Positions 8,344 to 19,700 of a stretch of 27,076 bases of DNA are shown one piece after another. Numbering within the stretch: position 1 is the stretch's first letter; the number at the start of each line of letters is the position of its first letter. Position numbers and translations under genes: made by a program. The notes beneath the pieces were generated by a model. The model searched no databases. It saw only the letters and a program-made list of their open reading frames with translations, and was not told the DNA's origin. The stretch is from Stagonosporopsis chrysanthemi (lineage: Eukaryota > Ascomycota > Dothideomycetes > Pleosporales > Didymellaceae), in contig JAFISE010000300.1 in assembly GCA_022560025.1 (NCBI GenBank), positions 1 through 27,076 of the forward strand. The letters run 5' to 3'.

Positions 8344-9861
8344 ATGACTTTGCTAACAAAGGTCCCGCTATCGCTCGTACGCGCCACAGTTGCCGGACTA
8401 TCGTCGACCGACTCTGGCGCTCCCACTACCAACATGGCTACCAACACTCGCCAGAACGTGACCTGGGTTGAGGTGTGTATTTGACAAACGCAGCCAATTG
8501 CCTCTCTAACAGCATCAGGGTGTTCGAGGAGTGGCCTCCTTCTGGGTTGTTGTTACACATCTGTGCAGGGCATTCGATTACAGCCTGTGGTCTCCTCGCG
8601 ATAGCGAAAACGCCACACCCCAGCTTCTCCAGCTCCCATTCCTCCGACTACCATGGCAGGGCCGCATTGGAGTCACCATGTTCGCCTTCCTCACCGGCTA
8701 CGTGTGCGCAATCAAACCCCTCCGACAAGCAAAATCTGGCAACGTTCCCGCCGCTCTAACCACGCTTGGAAAATCCGCCTTCCGCCGTCCGCCGCGTCTA
8801 ATCATGCCCGCTACCATTGCCTTGGTGATCGCGTGGTTCTTCGCCCAGATTGGGGCTTTCGAGGTTGCTCACCTCAGCGACTCTCACTGGTTTAGGCGCT
8901 CTGTCCCAGTCAACATCGGTGGCCTTGACACTGAAATCCCCCGTCTTCTGAGGAACTTCCAGGGCGCCTGGTCTGGCGCCAACAACGAGTACGATGACCA
9001 CCAGTGGGCGCTGCTCCCTCTGCTGCAGGGCGCTTTCCTAATCTACGTGCTCCTGTTCGCGACCGTCTTCATGAAGTTTCGCATGCGCCTGTTCACCTGC
9101 ACTGTGCTGTTCTGGTGGTACTGGATGCGAACAAGCCCGGAGAAGGGTATGCAAATTTCACACTTTTGACATTCGACGTGCTGACGTGTTTAGAAACCTT
9201 CGAGTGCCAGTTCCTCTACGGCGTCATGCTCTGCGACATTGGCTCTGAGAAGGGCTTCCGCGACTTTGTCAACAGCTACCCCCGCGCCCGCCGCGCCGTC
9301 CTCACCGCCTTGATCGTCGTCGGCTGGTACGTCGCCTGCTTCCCCGGCGAGCACTGGGAGTGGGCACCCTGGTCGGTCCAGCTCAAGAGCATCGGCGACT
9401 GGATCATCCCCGAGGGCGCTGCCAGCTACCCAAAGCGCTTCACCGCCATCGGCTGGGACCTGATGGTGACGGGCATCTGGCTGTCACCGAGCCTGCAGAG
9501 CATGTTCTCGAACAAGATCTTCATGTGGGTTGGCCGCAACAGCTTCGCCGTGTACCTGACGCACGGCACGGTGATGAAGGTCGGGCTCTCGCGCCTCATC
9601 TACGGCTGGTCCACGGCCGCGTACCACGTCGAGAAGCCCGCCAACGGCGAGGGCGACGCCATCGAGCACTTCCTCCCGCGCTCGCAGAACTGGCTCGTCT
9701 GGGCCCTCGCCATCCCCACCTTCTTCGCCGTCGAGTACACCATCGCCCACCTCTGGACCACGTACGTCGACTCGCAGTGCGCAAAGGCCACCAAGTGGCT
9801 CGAGGACACCATGTTCGAAAAGGACGACGACGAGAAGCACGGCGCGGCCAACATGGCGTGA
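8344..9861 (+). CDS. Acyltransferase 3 family integral membrane protein
   Basis: Three exons: 8344-8472, 8519-9146 and 9194-9861, joined by 46- and 47-bp introns (donors GTGTGT and GTATGC), total 474 residues; starting at the next in-frame ATG (8434) would give 444. The first splice creates EGVRGVASFWVVVTHLCRAFD, the conserved E-G-x-R-G-x-A start of the acyltransferase-3 fold with its catalytic-type His. Then LPFLRLPWQGRIGVTMFAFL, a hydrophobic signature shared by fungal members, and about eight to ten membrane segments (for example IMPATIALVIAWFF, LLQGAFLIYVLLFATVF, VLTALIVVGWYVACF, MWVGRNSFAVYLTHGTVM). The family moves acyl groups onto carbohydrates or lipids at a membrane; the substrate here is unknown. 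The acidic tail (EKDDDEKHG) is cytosolic-looking. Either ATG is possible. Confidence 0.87.
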
Positions 9862-10233
9862 GCGCACCTTATTGTCAGCTAGCGTGCACACACAGCGTCC
9901 AGGACCTTGTGCTGTTTTGTTTTTTGACGACCTTTTCCTTTGTCATACATATCTGCGCGGATACCAAGATTCGTTTTCGCATTTCCAGGCGTTTTTCTTT
10001 TTTTTTTTTTATATATCTAGCATGCACATGGATGGACCCGGTAGTTTCTGGGTGCCCATATTGGGGGTTGAGGGAATCAGTCGTAGTAGAAAGAAGGAAA
10101 GAAGAAAGAAGAAAGAAAGACACACATTCACATACCAGGCGCTCGCCCATCCCGAGTCCGCCGTGGGCAAACGCGTAGCTCAACAAGCATGCCTAGTAAA
10201 TTAATCGTACAATCTACACTTGGAAATCCCCTG

Positions 10234-10268
<35 letters not shown>

Positions 10269-10782
10269 TATGTCCCGCTCTTGACCCCCTAACCCCCTAC
10301 AATCTACAATCCACCACCACATCAACCCCTTTTCCACACGCCGTGTGTAACACACCACCACGTCAACCCCCATCAACCCCAGTCCCCCTGCCCGCGCTCG
10401 CCATCAACCCCAGTCCGCCGCGTTCGACGTCCCACCCCCATCCACCCCCATCCGCGACAAAAACAGACGTCAAAATACACACGCCGATCGCAAGCACGCG
10501 CCGTTCGACGCCGTTCAGCTAGTGCGGGAGATGCGGGGGGAGAGAAGTTGGAGGTGTGGTGCTGCTTGCGTGGGTGGGGCGGTGCGCGAGGGTACGAGGT
10601 GGTTAGCGGTGGCGGGAGAGGGGGTGTGGCGGTGCTGGGGACGATGGGGGGAAGGCAAGGGAAGGAAAAGGGAACGGGAAGGGGGAAGCGAAGGGAAAGG
10701 GAAGGGATCGAGCGGTGTCATATCAATCATCCAGTATCATTACTACAAATCCTTAGGTATCTCGCCACCATCCTCAAACGCC
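9862..10782. other. Convergent intergenic region with simple repeats
   Basis: Lies between two genes that end into it. It has a T run with ATATAT (about 9998-10017), an AGAAAG-type purine repeat (about 10088-10122), a (TG)n microsatellite (10233-10265), C-rich CATCAACCCC repeats (about 10360-10440) and a G/A-rich stretch (10520-10710). No gene supported. Confidence 0.6.
10233..10265. repeat. (TG)n microsatellite
   Basis: About sixteen uninterrupted GT dinucleotides in non-coding DNA. Confidence 0.95.
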
Positions 10783-12251
10783 TCAATACCTCGTCAACGG
10801 CGGCGACCCCTCCGACGCCGGAAACGACCACTTGGTCTGCACAAACACCTTCTGCATGCCGTCCGCCTTCTGCTCAAACTTGTAGTACACTTTATCCAGA
10901 TCCTCGAGGTCCACGCGGTGCGTCACCATGCGGGAAGGGTGGATTTGCTTGTCCTGGATCATCTGCAGCAGCGACGCCCAGTACTTGTGTACAGGGGCCT
11001 GGCCGTTGCCAATTAGCCGGATGCCGCGCTCCATTAGGGAGCCGATGTTGAAGTGGTTTGTCTGCGGGGGGGTGTAAGGGTTAGCGGGGTGTGGTAGGGT
11101 GGGTTGAGGGTGGGTGATGGGGAGGGGAGGGAGGACGTACGAAGCCAACGTAGACGCCGGTGATGCCGCAGCTGCCAAAGTTGCGTGTGCTGGTGATCAT
11201 CTCGTTGACAATCTCGGATGTGTCCGTCTCGAGACCGAGCATCATCTCAAAGTAGTGCGCCCAGCCCTTTGCGTACTCGCCGGCCGCGCACTCGATGGAC
11301 ACATCCGGGCCGCGGTTGTCGACGAGCTCGCGCAGCTTGCTGGTGACGGACTCGCCCTTGCCGAGCGTGGAGAAGTCGACGGTTTTGATGTGCGGGTACG
11401 TCTTCTTGATGAAGTCGAGGCGCCAGTTCTGGTCGATCATGATGACTTCTTTGGCGCCGTTGAGCAGCGAGAATTCGGCGCACATCTGGCCAATGGGGCC
11501 GGCGCCCCAGATGGCGACCACGTCGCCCTTCTTGACGCCCGTGTCGACCACGGCGTGCCAGGATGTGCACAGCACGTCGGACAGGAAGAGGCCCTCCTCG
11601 TCGGGGACGTTGTCGGGGAGCGGCAGCAGGTTGACGTCGCCGTATGGGACGCGGGTGTACTCTGCCTGGCCGCCGGCAAAGCCGCCAGTGAAATGCGAGT
11701 AGCCGAACATGCCTGCTGTGCGGCCGCCGTACATGGCGTTCTCGATGGTGTTGTCGTTGGTCTTCTCGCACTGCGAAGAGAGCTTCTGCTTGCAGTAGAA
11801 GCAGTCGCCGCAGGCAATCTGGAAGGATGCGACCACGCGCTGGCTGTGCGGGATGTCAGTACAGGCTCTTCTACGCCGATGTCAAAACATACCCCTTCTT
11901 GAGCGTTGTGATCTCGCTGCCGACCTCATCTACGACACCGCAGAACTCGTGACCGAGGATATCGCCCTTCTGCAGCTCGATAACGGAGCCGTGGAGCAGA
12001 TGCAGGTCAGAGCCGCACACTGTGGATCCGGTGATCTTGAGAATAACGTCGCGGGGCTCCATAATGCGAGGCTTTGGGCACTCGATCATCTCGACCTTGT
12101 TCTTGCCCATCCACGCCAGCGCCTTCATCTTCTCGCCCGAAGGGTCGGCGTACTCTGGAGCGTTGCCGGGATTTGTGACGTTTTGCGCTGTGGTGGCCTC
12201 GCCGCCGTGGCCAACGGCCTTCTCGACCTGCATGGCAGCCTGGGACATCAT
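10783..12251 (-). CDS. Zinc-dependent alcohol dehydrogenase, formaldehyde-dehydrogenase-like (MDR family)
   Basis: Three exons on the minus strand: 12251-11893, 11843-11141 and 11061-10783 (introns of 49 and 79 bp, donors GTATGT and GTACGT), 446 residues. The GroES-like domain has catalytic-zinc residues C79 (STVCGSDLH) and H101/E102 (GHEF), then four structural-zinc cysteines C131, C134, C137, C145 in CGDCFYCKQKLSSQC. The Rossmann motif is GAGPIG within VAIWGAGPIGQMCAE. The sequence YSHFTGGFAGGQAEY and GRGPDVSIE are typical of glutathione-independent formaldehyde-dehydrogenase-like MDR enzymes. It has a roughly 40-residue N-terminal extension before MKALAW. ATG codons at 12251 and 12248 are adjacent; either may start. 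Likely an NAD(P)-dependent oxidoreductase of an alcohol or aldehyde; the substrate is not deducible. Confidence 0.9.
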
Positions 12252-13536
12252 CTTGGGCGGCTGTTGTGCTGTGTGTCGCTTGTGGGGTGTAGTTTTTGGG
12301 TATCAAATGGTTCAAAACGAAATATGAGTAGTAGCAAGTATGGAGCGTTTGTTGAATAGAGACCAAGAAGCGCAGAGGGCGTACCTACTTTTCTATGGCA
12401 TGTGCACGCGCAAATCGATGACATAGCTGTAACATCGTAGATGCACGCGCATGAATGCCGCAGCTCTACACAACTACCGACGAGCCGGGGATGTTCATTC
12501 GCCCTGTAGACATGCCCAGATGGACTAGCCGGACGTCATGACCTGATGAAGAGGGCTACAGATCCGTTGTATGGAGCAGGGGTGCCATATCGAGCTCGAC
12601 ACTGGTGATGGGATTTTGGTGGAATGTCATCGCGATGTCATGGTGGGGCTGCTGACCGTTGGACGTGGATGTGGGGCAGGGTCGAATGGAAAGCTCCAGC
12701 CACGGGAATAGGCTGATTATGGAGAGAGGAACGCAGGCGCTTTATGTTGTGGGGTGAGGACCATGGTGGTGCGGTACGGCTCTGGGAGTCCATCACGATG
12801 GTCAGCCTGCCGGGAGTGCGCCCGTGCGATGCAGAGCACTTGAGTTCTCCATGACACTGATGAATTGCAAGCAGACATACCCGCTAGCAACACTTCATTA
12901 TTTCAGGACTCTGATGTTATTCTGAGGTATGTGGGACCCACCTGCAAACCCGTTGGAGCTCTCGTGGCATGCCGGGATCGTACGTTTGATCGACTGGCTG
13001 TGCCTAGATCATCCGCGGGCGACTTGTTTGCGCACCTCTGGCAGCGTGTCTGCTTCGTGCCGTCATGCAAGGTGGACGCATCTGATGTGACGGAGCGCCG
13101 ATGTGTGAGGCCAACTGCCGAGTATTGAGAAGCGTTCATCGCAGGACAGATGCCCTTGACATGAGCTTCAGACGCGTGGAAGATGAAAAGTCGTGTACTA
13201 GCAGCGTGCTCTCTTCCCAAGCTCCGGTATCGATCGTCAACAGCGCTTTCAGCAGCGCATGCCCATGCCGCACGTAATGCCAGACTCTGCAGTCGTTGAA
13301 CGGGCAGCAGGACGAAGGAGCTCGTTTAGTGTGCCTGGTCAGGTTTACGCGCGACAGTCGACCCCAGCTCGAACTTCTGTGCGCACTACGATCACTGCGC
13401 AACATGTGTGGAAAAATAATTCAGGTAGCCTAAAATACGAGCGTAACATGCGCTACATTGCTTTGCAAACAAATCTGTTGGCTTTGCTGCAGGTGTTCGG
13501 GGATGGTGCGATGCAAGATTCATTTCTTCTCGACAG
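12252..13536. other. Long intergenic region upstream of the dehydrogenase
   Basis: About 1.3 kb without a supported gene. The first ~150 bases carry the dehydrogenase promoter/leader. Short open frames (for example plus 12865-13128, minus 13136-13405) show no recognisable family, no splice-compatible extension and mixed codon use. It ends at the inverted-repeat element. Confidence 0.5.
13532..13536 (+). repeat. Left copy of 5-bp target-site duplication (GACAG)
   Basis: Direct repeat immediately left of the element; the matching copy is at 13777-13781. Confidence 0.65.
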
Positions 13537-13776
13537 TACGAAGAAGCTCGTTTCTTTTGAGCGATCGTTGGCACCTTAGATTCCTAAGTTAGCTACAGCT
13601 CCCACACAAAGTTCACTAAATCTCCTTGCGCAGAGGTGTAGTGTTTACTGCTCTCTTTTCTCTACGCTATTAAATCCAAATATAAAGTGTATCTTGCAGT
13701 AATTAAAGCGCGCACAGAGGAATTAAGAAGGGTGGCATGTCAATCTGATCGGCCAAAAGAAACGAGCTTCTTCGTA
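13537..13776. mobile_element. 240-bp MITE-like element with terminal inverted repeats
   Basis: The left end begins TACGAAGAAGCTCGTTTCTT; the reverse complement of the right end begins with the same 20 bases, 22 identical in all, then a weaker match through CGATC. The five bases GACAG occur in direct orientation just outside each end (13532-13536 and 13777-13781), as expected of a target-site duplication. The interior (about 180 bp) is A/T-rich, has no transposase and no long ORF. Because the ends read TA..TA, a TA duplication (Tc1/mariner-like) cannot be fully excluded, but the external GACAG pair favours a 5-bp duplication. A related, decayed copy is at the right end of the window. Confidence 0.8.
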
Positions 13777-13997
13777 GACAGTGGCCTAGAAAAACCAACT
13801 ACAACAAGCGACACAACGGACATGTTCGCGCACCGTGGCAACAAGATTCTCATCACCACATCAAAAATCATCTTCTTCAACGCTATGCCAAAGGCAGTAG
13901 CAGTCAACGAAAATGCACTCATAAAAGTGAAGGCCAGCAAAAATTGCGCCGGCGGCGTCCCCGAAGGAAAGCCGTACCCCAACCAGTCCGCGCTGTG
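13740..13997 (-). CDS. Possible exon of a small hydrophobic protein ending in the MITE
   Basis: On the minus strand a frame reads ADWLGYGFPSGTPPAQFLLA and then two hydrophobic segments, QFLLAFTFMSAFSLTATAFG and MSVVSLVVVGF, separated by a basic stretch (ALKKMIFDVVMRILLPR). Third codon positions almost avoid A, as in the real genes nearby, which is why I list it. A CACAG acceptor lies just upstream (exon would begin near 13990), and an in-frame stop blocks the frame further upstream, so a first exon would be needed between 14000 and the lysyl-tRNA synthetase start. The stop codon lies inside the MITE. No family recognised; could also be chance. Confidence 0.25.
   Translation of the reverse strand, partial: HSADWLGYGFPSGTPPAQFLLAFTFMSAFSLTATAFGIALKKMIFDVVMRILLPRCANMSVVSLVVVGFSRPLSTKKLVSFGRSD
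13777..13781 (+). repeat. Right copy of 5-bp target-site duplication (GACAG)
   Basis: Direct repeat immediately right of the element, matching 13532-13536. Confidence 0.65.
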
Positions 13998-14011
13998 CAA
14001 TGCAGCTGATC

Positions 14012-14519
14012 AAGGTAGAGGAAGCAGAGTCTTGATCCTGCCCCTCCCAACAAGGTAAGTATGCGGAAGCAGGAGGGAGGGCGAGGGGGGGCCGGTTTAT
14101 ATATGCCTCTCAGCTTGTGGGACCCGCGGTTTAGCCGGACTTGGAGCTTTGAGCGCAGGGCGGCTGTGCCTGTGTGCGAAGATTTGCAGCTTCACTCTGA
14201 GCTGTGCGGTGAACGGGCGAAGTGAGCGATGTGACGGCAACACAGGTGAGTCTATCTTGGTTTTTTTTCAATGGCACGAGAGATGGATTGGAGAAGTACT
14301 CGGAGCTGCGTCTACTGCGTTTTCTCGTGGTTGGGGCGCTCTCCAGTAGCTGTTCCATTTCTCTCCTGCCCTTTCGTATGATGAACAACTATAGAACCGT
14401 TGCGAATGACGTCTCCGGACGGTTGATTTCAACACCTCTTTGCACATATCTGATACGCAAAATCTCGTCTCTGTCTCCCATGCAAGCGCGGCGGTAGGAA
14501 GCTGACTGACAAAGACACA
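14012..14519. other. Region upstream of the lysyl-tRNA synthetase gene
   Basis: Non-coding as far as I can tell. It should hold the synthetase promoter. A strong-looking donor sequence AAGGTAAGTAT occurs at about 14050, but no matching exon pair in either frame is convincing. Confidence 0.45.
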
Positions 14520-16280
14520 ATGAGCAGACCTTCACTCCACTTCCTCCGCCCCTACCTCTATCGCGGTACGCAGGCTCTGCGACCGCAGCACGCCCAGGCA
14601 TACTTGTCTGTGCAGCGGCGCTTCCAGCAGACTGCCGCCGATGCCTTTACCGGCCCGCACGATGTCGAGACGCAGAAGCGGCTTGATCAGCTGAAGACGG
14701 TCAAGCCATTGAGCGACTACCATCCACAACTGGTGTATCCTGCCGGCGCTGAGGCGCTCTCGCTGCGAGAGTTCAACGCCCGGTTTGCAGACATGACAGA
14801 AACGAAGACTGAAAATGTCTCTGTTTTTGGTGAGTTCGTTTACTAGGAGCTGGAGTGCTTCGGGCGCTGACACCCGCAGGAAGGGTCCGCTCTGTGCGGC
14901 TTGCTGGCTCCAAGCTGATGTTCATCGACATCGAGCGCGACACGCAGCGACTGCAGATCATGGTGGAGCGGAAGAAGCTTGACGAAGACGACTCTGATGA
15001 GAAGTTCAAGAGCCTCAAGAAGGTCGCGAGGATAGGCGACTGGGTTGGTAAGCTCACACAAGTCTCCTCCAAACACACTTTAGCTGACGTCCGCAGCCGC
15101 AGAAGGAAACCCCACCAGGACATCGTCGGGCCAACTGACCATCCTCGCCCTCAAGGTGCCCCAGGTCCTGGCGCCGTGCCTGCACCACATCCCCCACAAA
15201 GTCGACAATGCCGAAACGCTTGCTCGCCGCCCGCACATCCACTCGCTCACCAGCAGCGAGCCCGCCGACATCCTGCGCCTGCGCGCGCTGATCTACGACT
15301 ACATGCGCACCTCGCTCATCCAGACGGGCTTCCTCGAGGTCGAGACGCCCATGTTCGACGTCAACGCCGGCGGCGCCATCGCGCGGCCCTTCGAAACCGT
15401 CGCAAACGAAATGTCCGACCAGCCCATCCGCCTGCGCATCGCGCCGGAGCTGAACCTCAAGCGGCTGATTGTCGGCGGGCAGGACCGGATCTTCGAAATG
15501 GGGCGGTCCTTCCGCAACGAGGGCGTCGACAACACGCACAACCCGGAATTCTCGACGTGCGAGTTCTACCAAGTCGGCGCCACGCTGCCGCAGCTGATTG
15601 CGCGCACCGAGCACCTCGTCGTGGGGCTGCACGCCGCCGTCGCCGCCCTGCGGCCCTCGTACTTCCCCTCCCTCGCCGCGCCAGCCGACATCGACTTCGC
15701 CGCCCCCTTCGCCCAGCTGCCGTTCATCCCCACCATTGAGCGCGCCAGCGGGCGCACCCTGCCGCCCCTCAGCTCCCCCACCGCAACCACCGACGTGCAG
15801 GCCTTCTTCGGCGCGCTCGGCCTCCCCCTGCCCCCCAACCCCACGCTGCCCCGCCTCCTCGACGCCCTCGCAGAACACTACATCGAGCCGCTCTGCCACA
15901 ACCCGACCTTCATCACGCATCACCCGGAAGCCCTCTCGCCGCTCAGCAAATCCTTTGCGTGCGCGCAGACGGGCCAACGCGTCGCCGCGCGCGTAGAGCT
16001 GTTCATCGCGGGGCGCGAGTACGTGAATGCGTACGAGGAGGAGAACTCGCCGTTCGAGCAGCGGCGCAAGTTTGTGGCGCAGCAGGAGTTCCGCGCTGAG
16101 GGCCAGGGCGAGGTCGACGAGAGCTATCTCGAGGTGCTGGAGTGGGGGATGCCGCCGACGGGGGGGTGGGGATGCGGGCTGGATCGCCTGGTGATGCTGT
16201 TTGCGAGTAAGAAGCGCATTGCGGATGTGTTGCCGTTTGGGACGCTGAGGAATGTGGTTAGTATTGCGAAGACGAAGTAG
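14520..16280 (+). CDS. MSK1: Lysyl-tRNA synthetase, mitochondrial (class II)
   Basis: Charges mitochondrial tRNA-Lys with lysine. Three exons: 14520-14829, 14880-15047 and 15097-16280, introns of 50 and 49 bp, 553 residues. The N-terminus (MSRPSLHFLRPYLYRGTQAL, later RRFQQT) is basic and lacks acidic residues, a mitochondrial presequence. The OB-fold anticodon-binding domain covers GRVRSVRLAGSKLMFIDIE through GDWVAAEGNPTRTSSGQL. The class II catalytic core has ETPMFDVNAGGAIARPF, motif 2 RSFRNEGVDNTHNPEF and motif 3 TGGWGCGLDRLVMLF. A proline-rich insertion (about the PPLSSPTATT region) separates motifs 2 and 3. The second intron ends in CAGCCGCAG, a tandem acceptor: use of the first AG gives the spacing expected in the family, the second would drop two alanines. 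Confidence 0.92.
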
Positions 16281-16721
16281 AGAGAGAATACATGTACGAT
16301 AGATAGATGATCAGTTCTTGAAGGAGGCTTTCGTGGTCAGTAGGCACAACCTCCATGTATCAAAAGAAGACATTACAGACTACCACATCTCCTACACAGC
16401 CTCATCACAGCGATGATTCAAACGAAGGTCTCCTTGGTGTGATGTGTGGTTGAAGATTGCATTATCTGACTAATTGAATAGTCCAAAGATCTGTCGACCT
16501 AGCTACTAACGTGCCTTCGTGGAGGCATCGAGACCCCAGTGTTTCCCAGGGTATGTATGGACGAGGCCATATGGAAATCAAACTCCTCCCAATATGCAAT
16601 CAGAATCAAACATGCACCCTCATATTACCGCGGGCGTCATGCGCCATATCATGCAATGCTAGACAAAGGAAAGAAACAATTAGAGAATAGTGCAGGAAAG
16701 CACGCCGTCAGCACAGCGCTG
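16281..16721. other. Convergent intergenic region
   Basis: Contains the 3' ends of the synthetase gene (plus) and the Ser-rich protein gene (minus). No ORF with support. Confidence 0.6.
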
Positions 16722-19700
16722 TCAAATCGCCTTCAGTGCCTGCGCAACCAGAATCGGAACCAAGATCGCCGTGATCAGTCCAATGTTGACGACAACTCCA
16801 GCAATGAGCGCAGCCCTCTTCGACTTCGCCGTGCAGTGACCAAGATCGCCCTTCGTGACCGACACGATGATGGTGTCTCCCCAAATCCTAAACAGGAACA
16901 TGCAAGGCGGCAGCAAGCAGAAGCAGGCGAAGATAACCCACGAGAGCTTCCGGCGGCGTGCTTCGTCCTCCTCACTGACCTTGCGTTCGACACACAGCAG
17001 GTGCGGTGAGTGCTGGTGCGCAACGACGCTGTGTCCGCTGCGCATCGTAGGAAATGTATCCAGGCTGGGACGAGTTGCATACAAAGGGGTGGTCGTGTCG
17101 CTCGTCGACGGACGCTCGCTGGCTCCTGCGCCCATGAAGCGGGAGAAGCGAGTCTCTCGGCTTGAGGCTATCGATCGTGCATCAGGAGCAAGCACCATTT
17201 GCCTCAACTTGGTCTGGCCGGGCACAGCAGAGCGACTGGTCCTGCGAGCAGGCTTGAATGTTGTTGAGCACCTGAGACCCCGTCGACTGTCTGGGCCAGC
17301 AAGTGGAGAGGAGCCTTGCATAGGTTCCGTAGCATAAGCGCTAGGGAACAGGGTGATCTCAGATGGCGTCCGGTCGTGCTCGTACTCAGGAGCGAAGCGC
17401 GACTGTTTGATCCGAGTCACGCTACCGGTAGCGGGAAATGGCGAGGAGTAGAAACCGTCGTAATCAGAGTAGGGACTGCGAGGACTGGAGCTCAGCCTTA
17501 CACCAGGGCTGCTAGTGTCTGCGACACTGCTACCCGCATCATGCATGCCGGTGCCTAGAGGGGTACCTGTCAAGTTCCCTTTGGGACCAACAATGGTGAA
17601 CTTGTCAAAGGTATTCTCACGCTCCAGACCAACATCAGTGACAATGCTGCGTGGTGAGCTACTGTAGGAAGGCTTCTCGTGGTTCTTGAACCTGTAGCTC
17701 AGGCGTTTTGTAGGATCGTCGTTGGCGTCCTCGAACAGGATATCATCGTTGGGTCCGGATGCCAATAGCTCTTGCGTCTCTTTTTCGCTCAGAGCGTACT
17801 GGTCTACCCATGGAGCGCGAGCATGAGGCTCTTCAGCTGCACGCCTGGGATCGTTAGAGAAGCGGAACAAGGGCATGGTCGACGATGCTGGGGGACTTGA
17901 CGGTGTTCCGAAAGCAGAGATGTCTGGAGCAGTGTGTGGCCCAGGGCGAGCTGCGAGATGGGGTGGCGACGAGCTGAAGGGATGTTCGTGCGCTCGAATC
18001 GGGCTAGGATGGCTATAGAAAGATGGACCGCGTGTATGGTCTGGCTTGGTCGACGAATGGAGCGATGCTGCTGTCAAGCCCAAGCTATTACGAGTACTGT
18101 CGCTGCTACTATAATCGGCAATGCTGTCAAGAGAGTCGAGAGACATTCGACCCTGACTGTCATCGCCAACAGTCTCCCACTCGGCTTGCTCGCCTTCAGC
18201 CGTTCGTATCGAGCAACCCGTAAGCCTCTTGTTGCGTGGCAGGTTCACAGGACTCTGTCGCCCCCACATGGCTGGTATGTCGCAGCTGGGTCTACCTCGG
18301 GTGGCTGCCTTGTCAAAAATGAGCTCGGCTTGGTCAAGCGCTTCCTGCGGCGTCTTGGGACTCTTGAGACCGTCAGTTTGTGAGTACGACGACGATGTCT
18401 CGAGTGCCTTGCCATCGGGCTGCGAATACGAAGAAGAAGGTTGAAGTCCTTGCGACACGAATCCGAATCCATCGGCCTCGGACTGGGTAAGCTGCAAGAG
18501 ATTACGGGTGTCCCCATAAGACGTGTAAGATCCGCGAGTGAAAACCTCATCGGAATTGAGTCGAGAGAGTGGTTGCGGGGCGTTCAAATACTCAAAGGCT
18601 GGAGCAAGCGGAGGAGGAGCTGATGGAGGCGCTCCAGCCTGGTATTTCATGGCCCGTGTTGCAGCAGTCGTTGATTCCGGGTGCTCGCTTAGACCAATGG
18701 CATCCTGAAATTGGACTGTGGACTCCAGACCGAATTTGAATTGACTGAACTCGGAGGCAGGGACTGCAGGCTGTGAAGCAGCTAGGGCGTATTGCTCTCC
18801 ATAATCGCTTGTGTAGGGCGCAATAAGACTGGTGGTGCTAGCGCTCTTCATAGGCTGTGAGGCCGAACTGACTGCCCTGTTCTCGGAGTCGTACTGGTCG
18901 ATGAGTTTACTAATGGTGTCAGGATTGTCGTCGCTGTGTACTGCTGAGCGATTGACCCCTTGCGTGACCGATTGCGAGAACGGACGGTTCGTATTGCCTA
19001 GATCATTGTTGTTGTACTCGTTGGCCATATCTGCCGCACTCATACCGCTAAATCGCAGAAGCGTGTTGCTTTGTCGAGTTCCAACAAGGCTCTGATACGC
19101 TGACCTCCGGTGGTCGTCCGCTGTGTAAATCGAAGAACTCGCATAGATGGACGCAACGTCGTCGTAGTAAGGCCGAGCCCCAAAGTCTGGTGCAGACACG
19201 GATTCACGAGAACCCTCTGCACGCCCGATTTGGGTAGACATATCGTCTGGTACCATTGAAGTCAAAAAGTTCGAATTGTAGACGTGACCGGAGTCCTTAC
19301 GCGTATGCTCGACCTCGTCTTCCTCGCCCGAGACCGATCCCAAGTCGTGCAAGGAGGCAGGGCTGGTTGGCGAAGCGGGCGACACCGGACTTATGGGAAA
19401 ATACGACATCCTTTCCGGGCGAATGTATGTCTGTTCGAGAGGTCGAAGAGGCTCGGTCTCTGTGCTGACTGACAGTCGGGTTGTATTGCTCCTGCAAAGC
19501 TGTTGCAGCTCTTGTCCTTCACCATACTCAGAAGGCTTTGTCAGTCTTTTCGTAAGTGTGCGGGCAAGCTGTTTGATGGAGAAACGCGAGTCATCCGTGG
19601 CTTTCCTGACCGCTAGCGGAGATGGCGCTAAGTTGGACTCGGGGCTGTACATGGGAGACGTGTACGCGGAAGAACCAGGACTGATCGCTACTGGCGTTGG

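Noticed and set aside
10174..10215. tRNA-like A-box (GTAGCTCAA)
   Set aside because: No matching B-box (GGTTCGA-type) or cloverleaf pairing follows.
11114..11902. Plus-strand ORF of 262 residues over the dehydrogenase
   Set aside because: Antisense to a gene with intact zinc and nucleotide-binding motifs.
13537..13776. Tc1/mariner element with TA duplication
   Set aside because: Possible because the ends are TA, but the extra GACAG direct repeat on both sides is better explained by a 5-bp duplication; kept open as an alternative.
14149..14497. Overlapping plus/minus ORFs upstream of the lysyl-tRNA synthetase
   Set aside because: Short, no codon bias, no family; lies in the expected promoter region.
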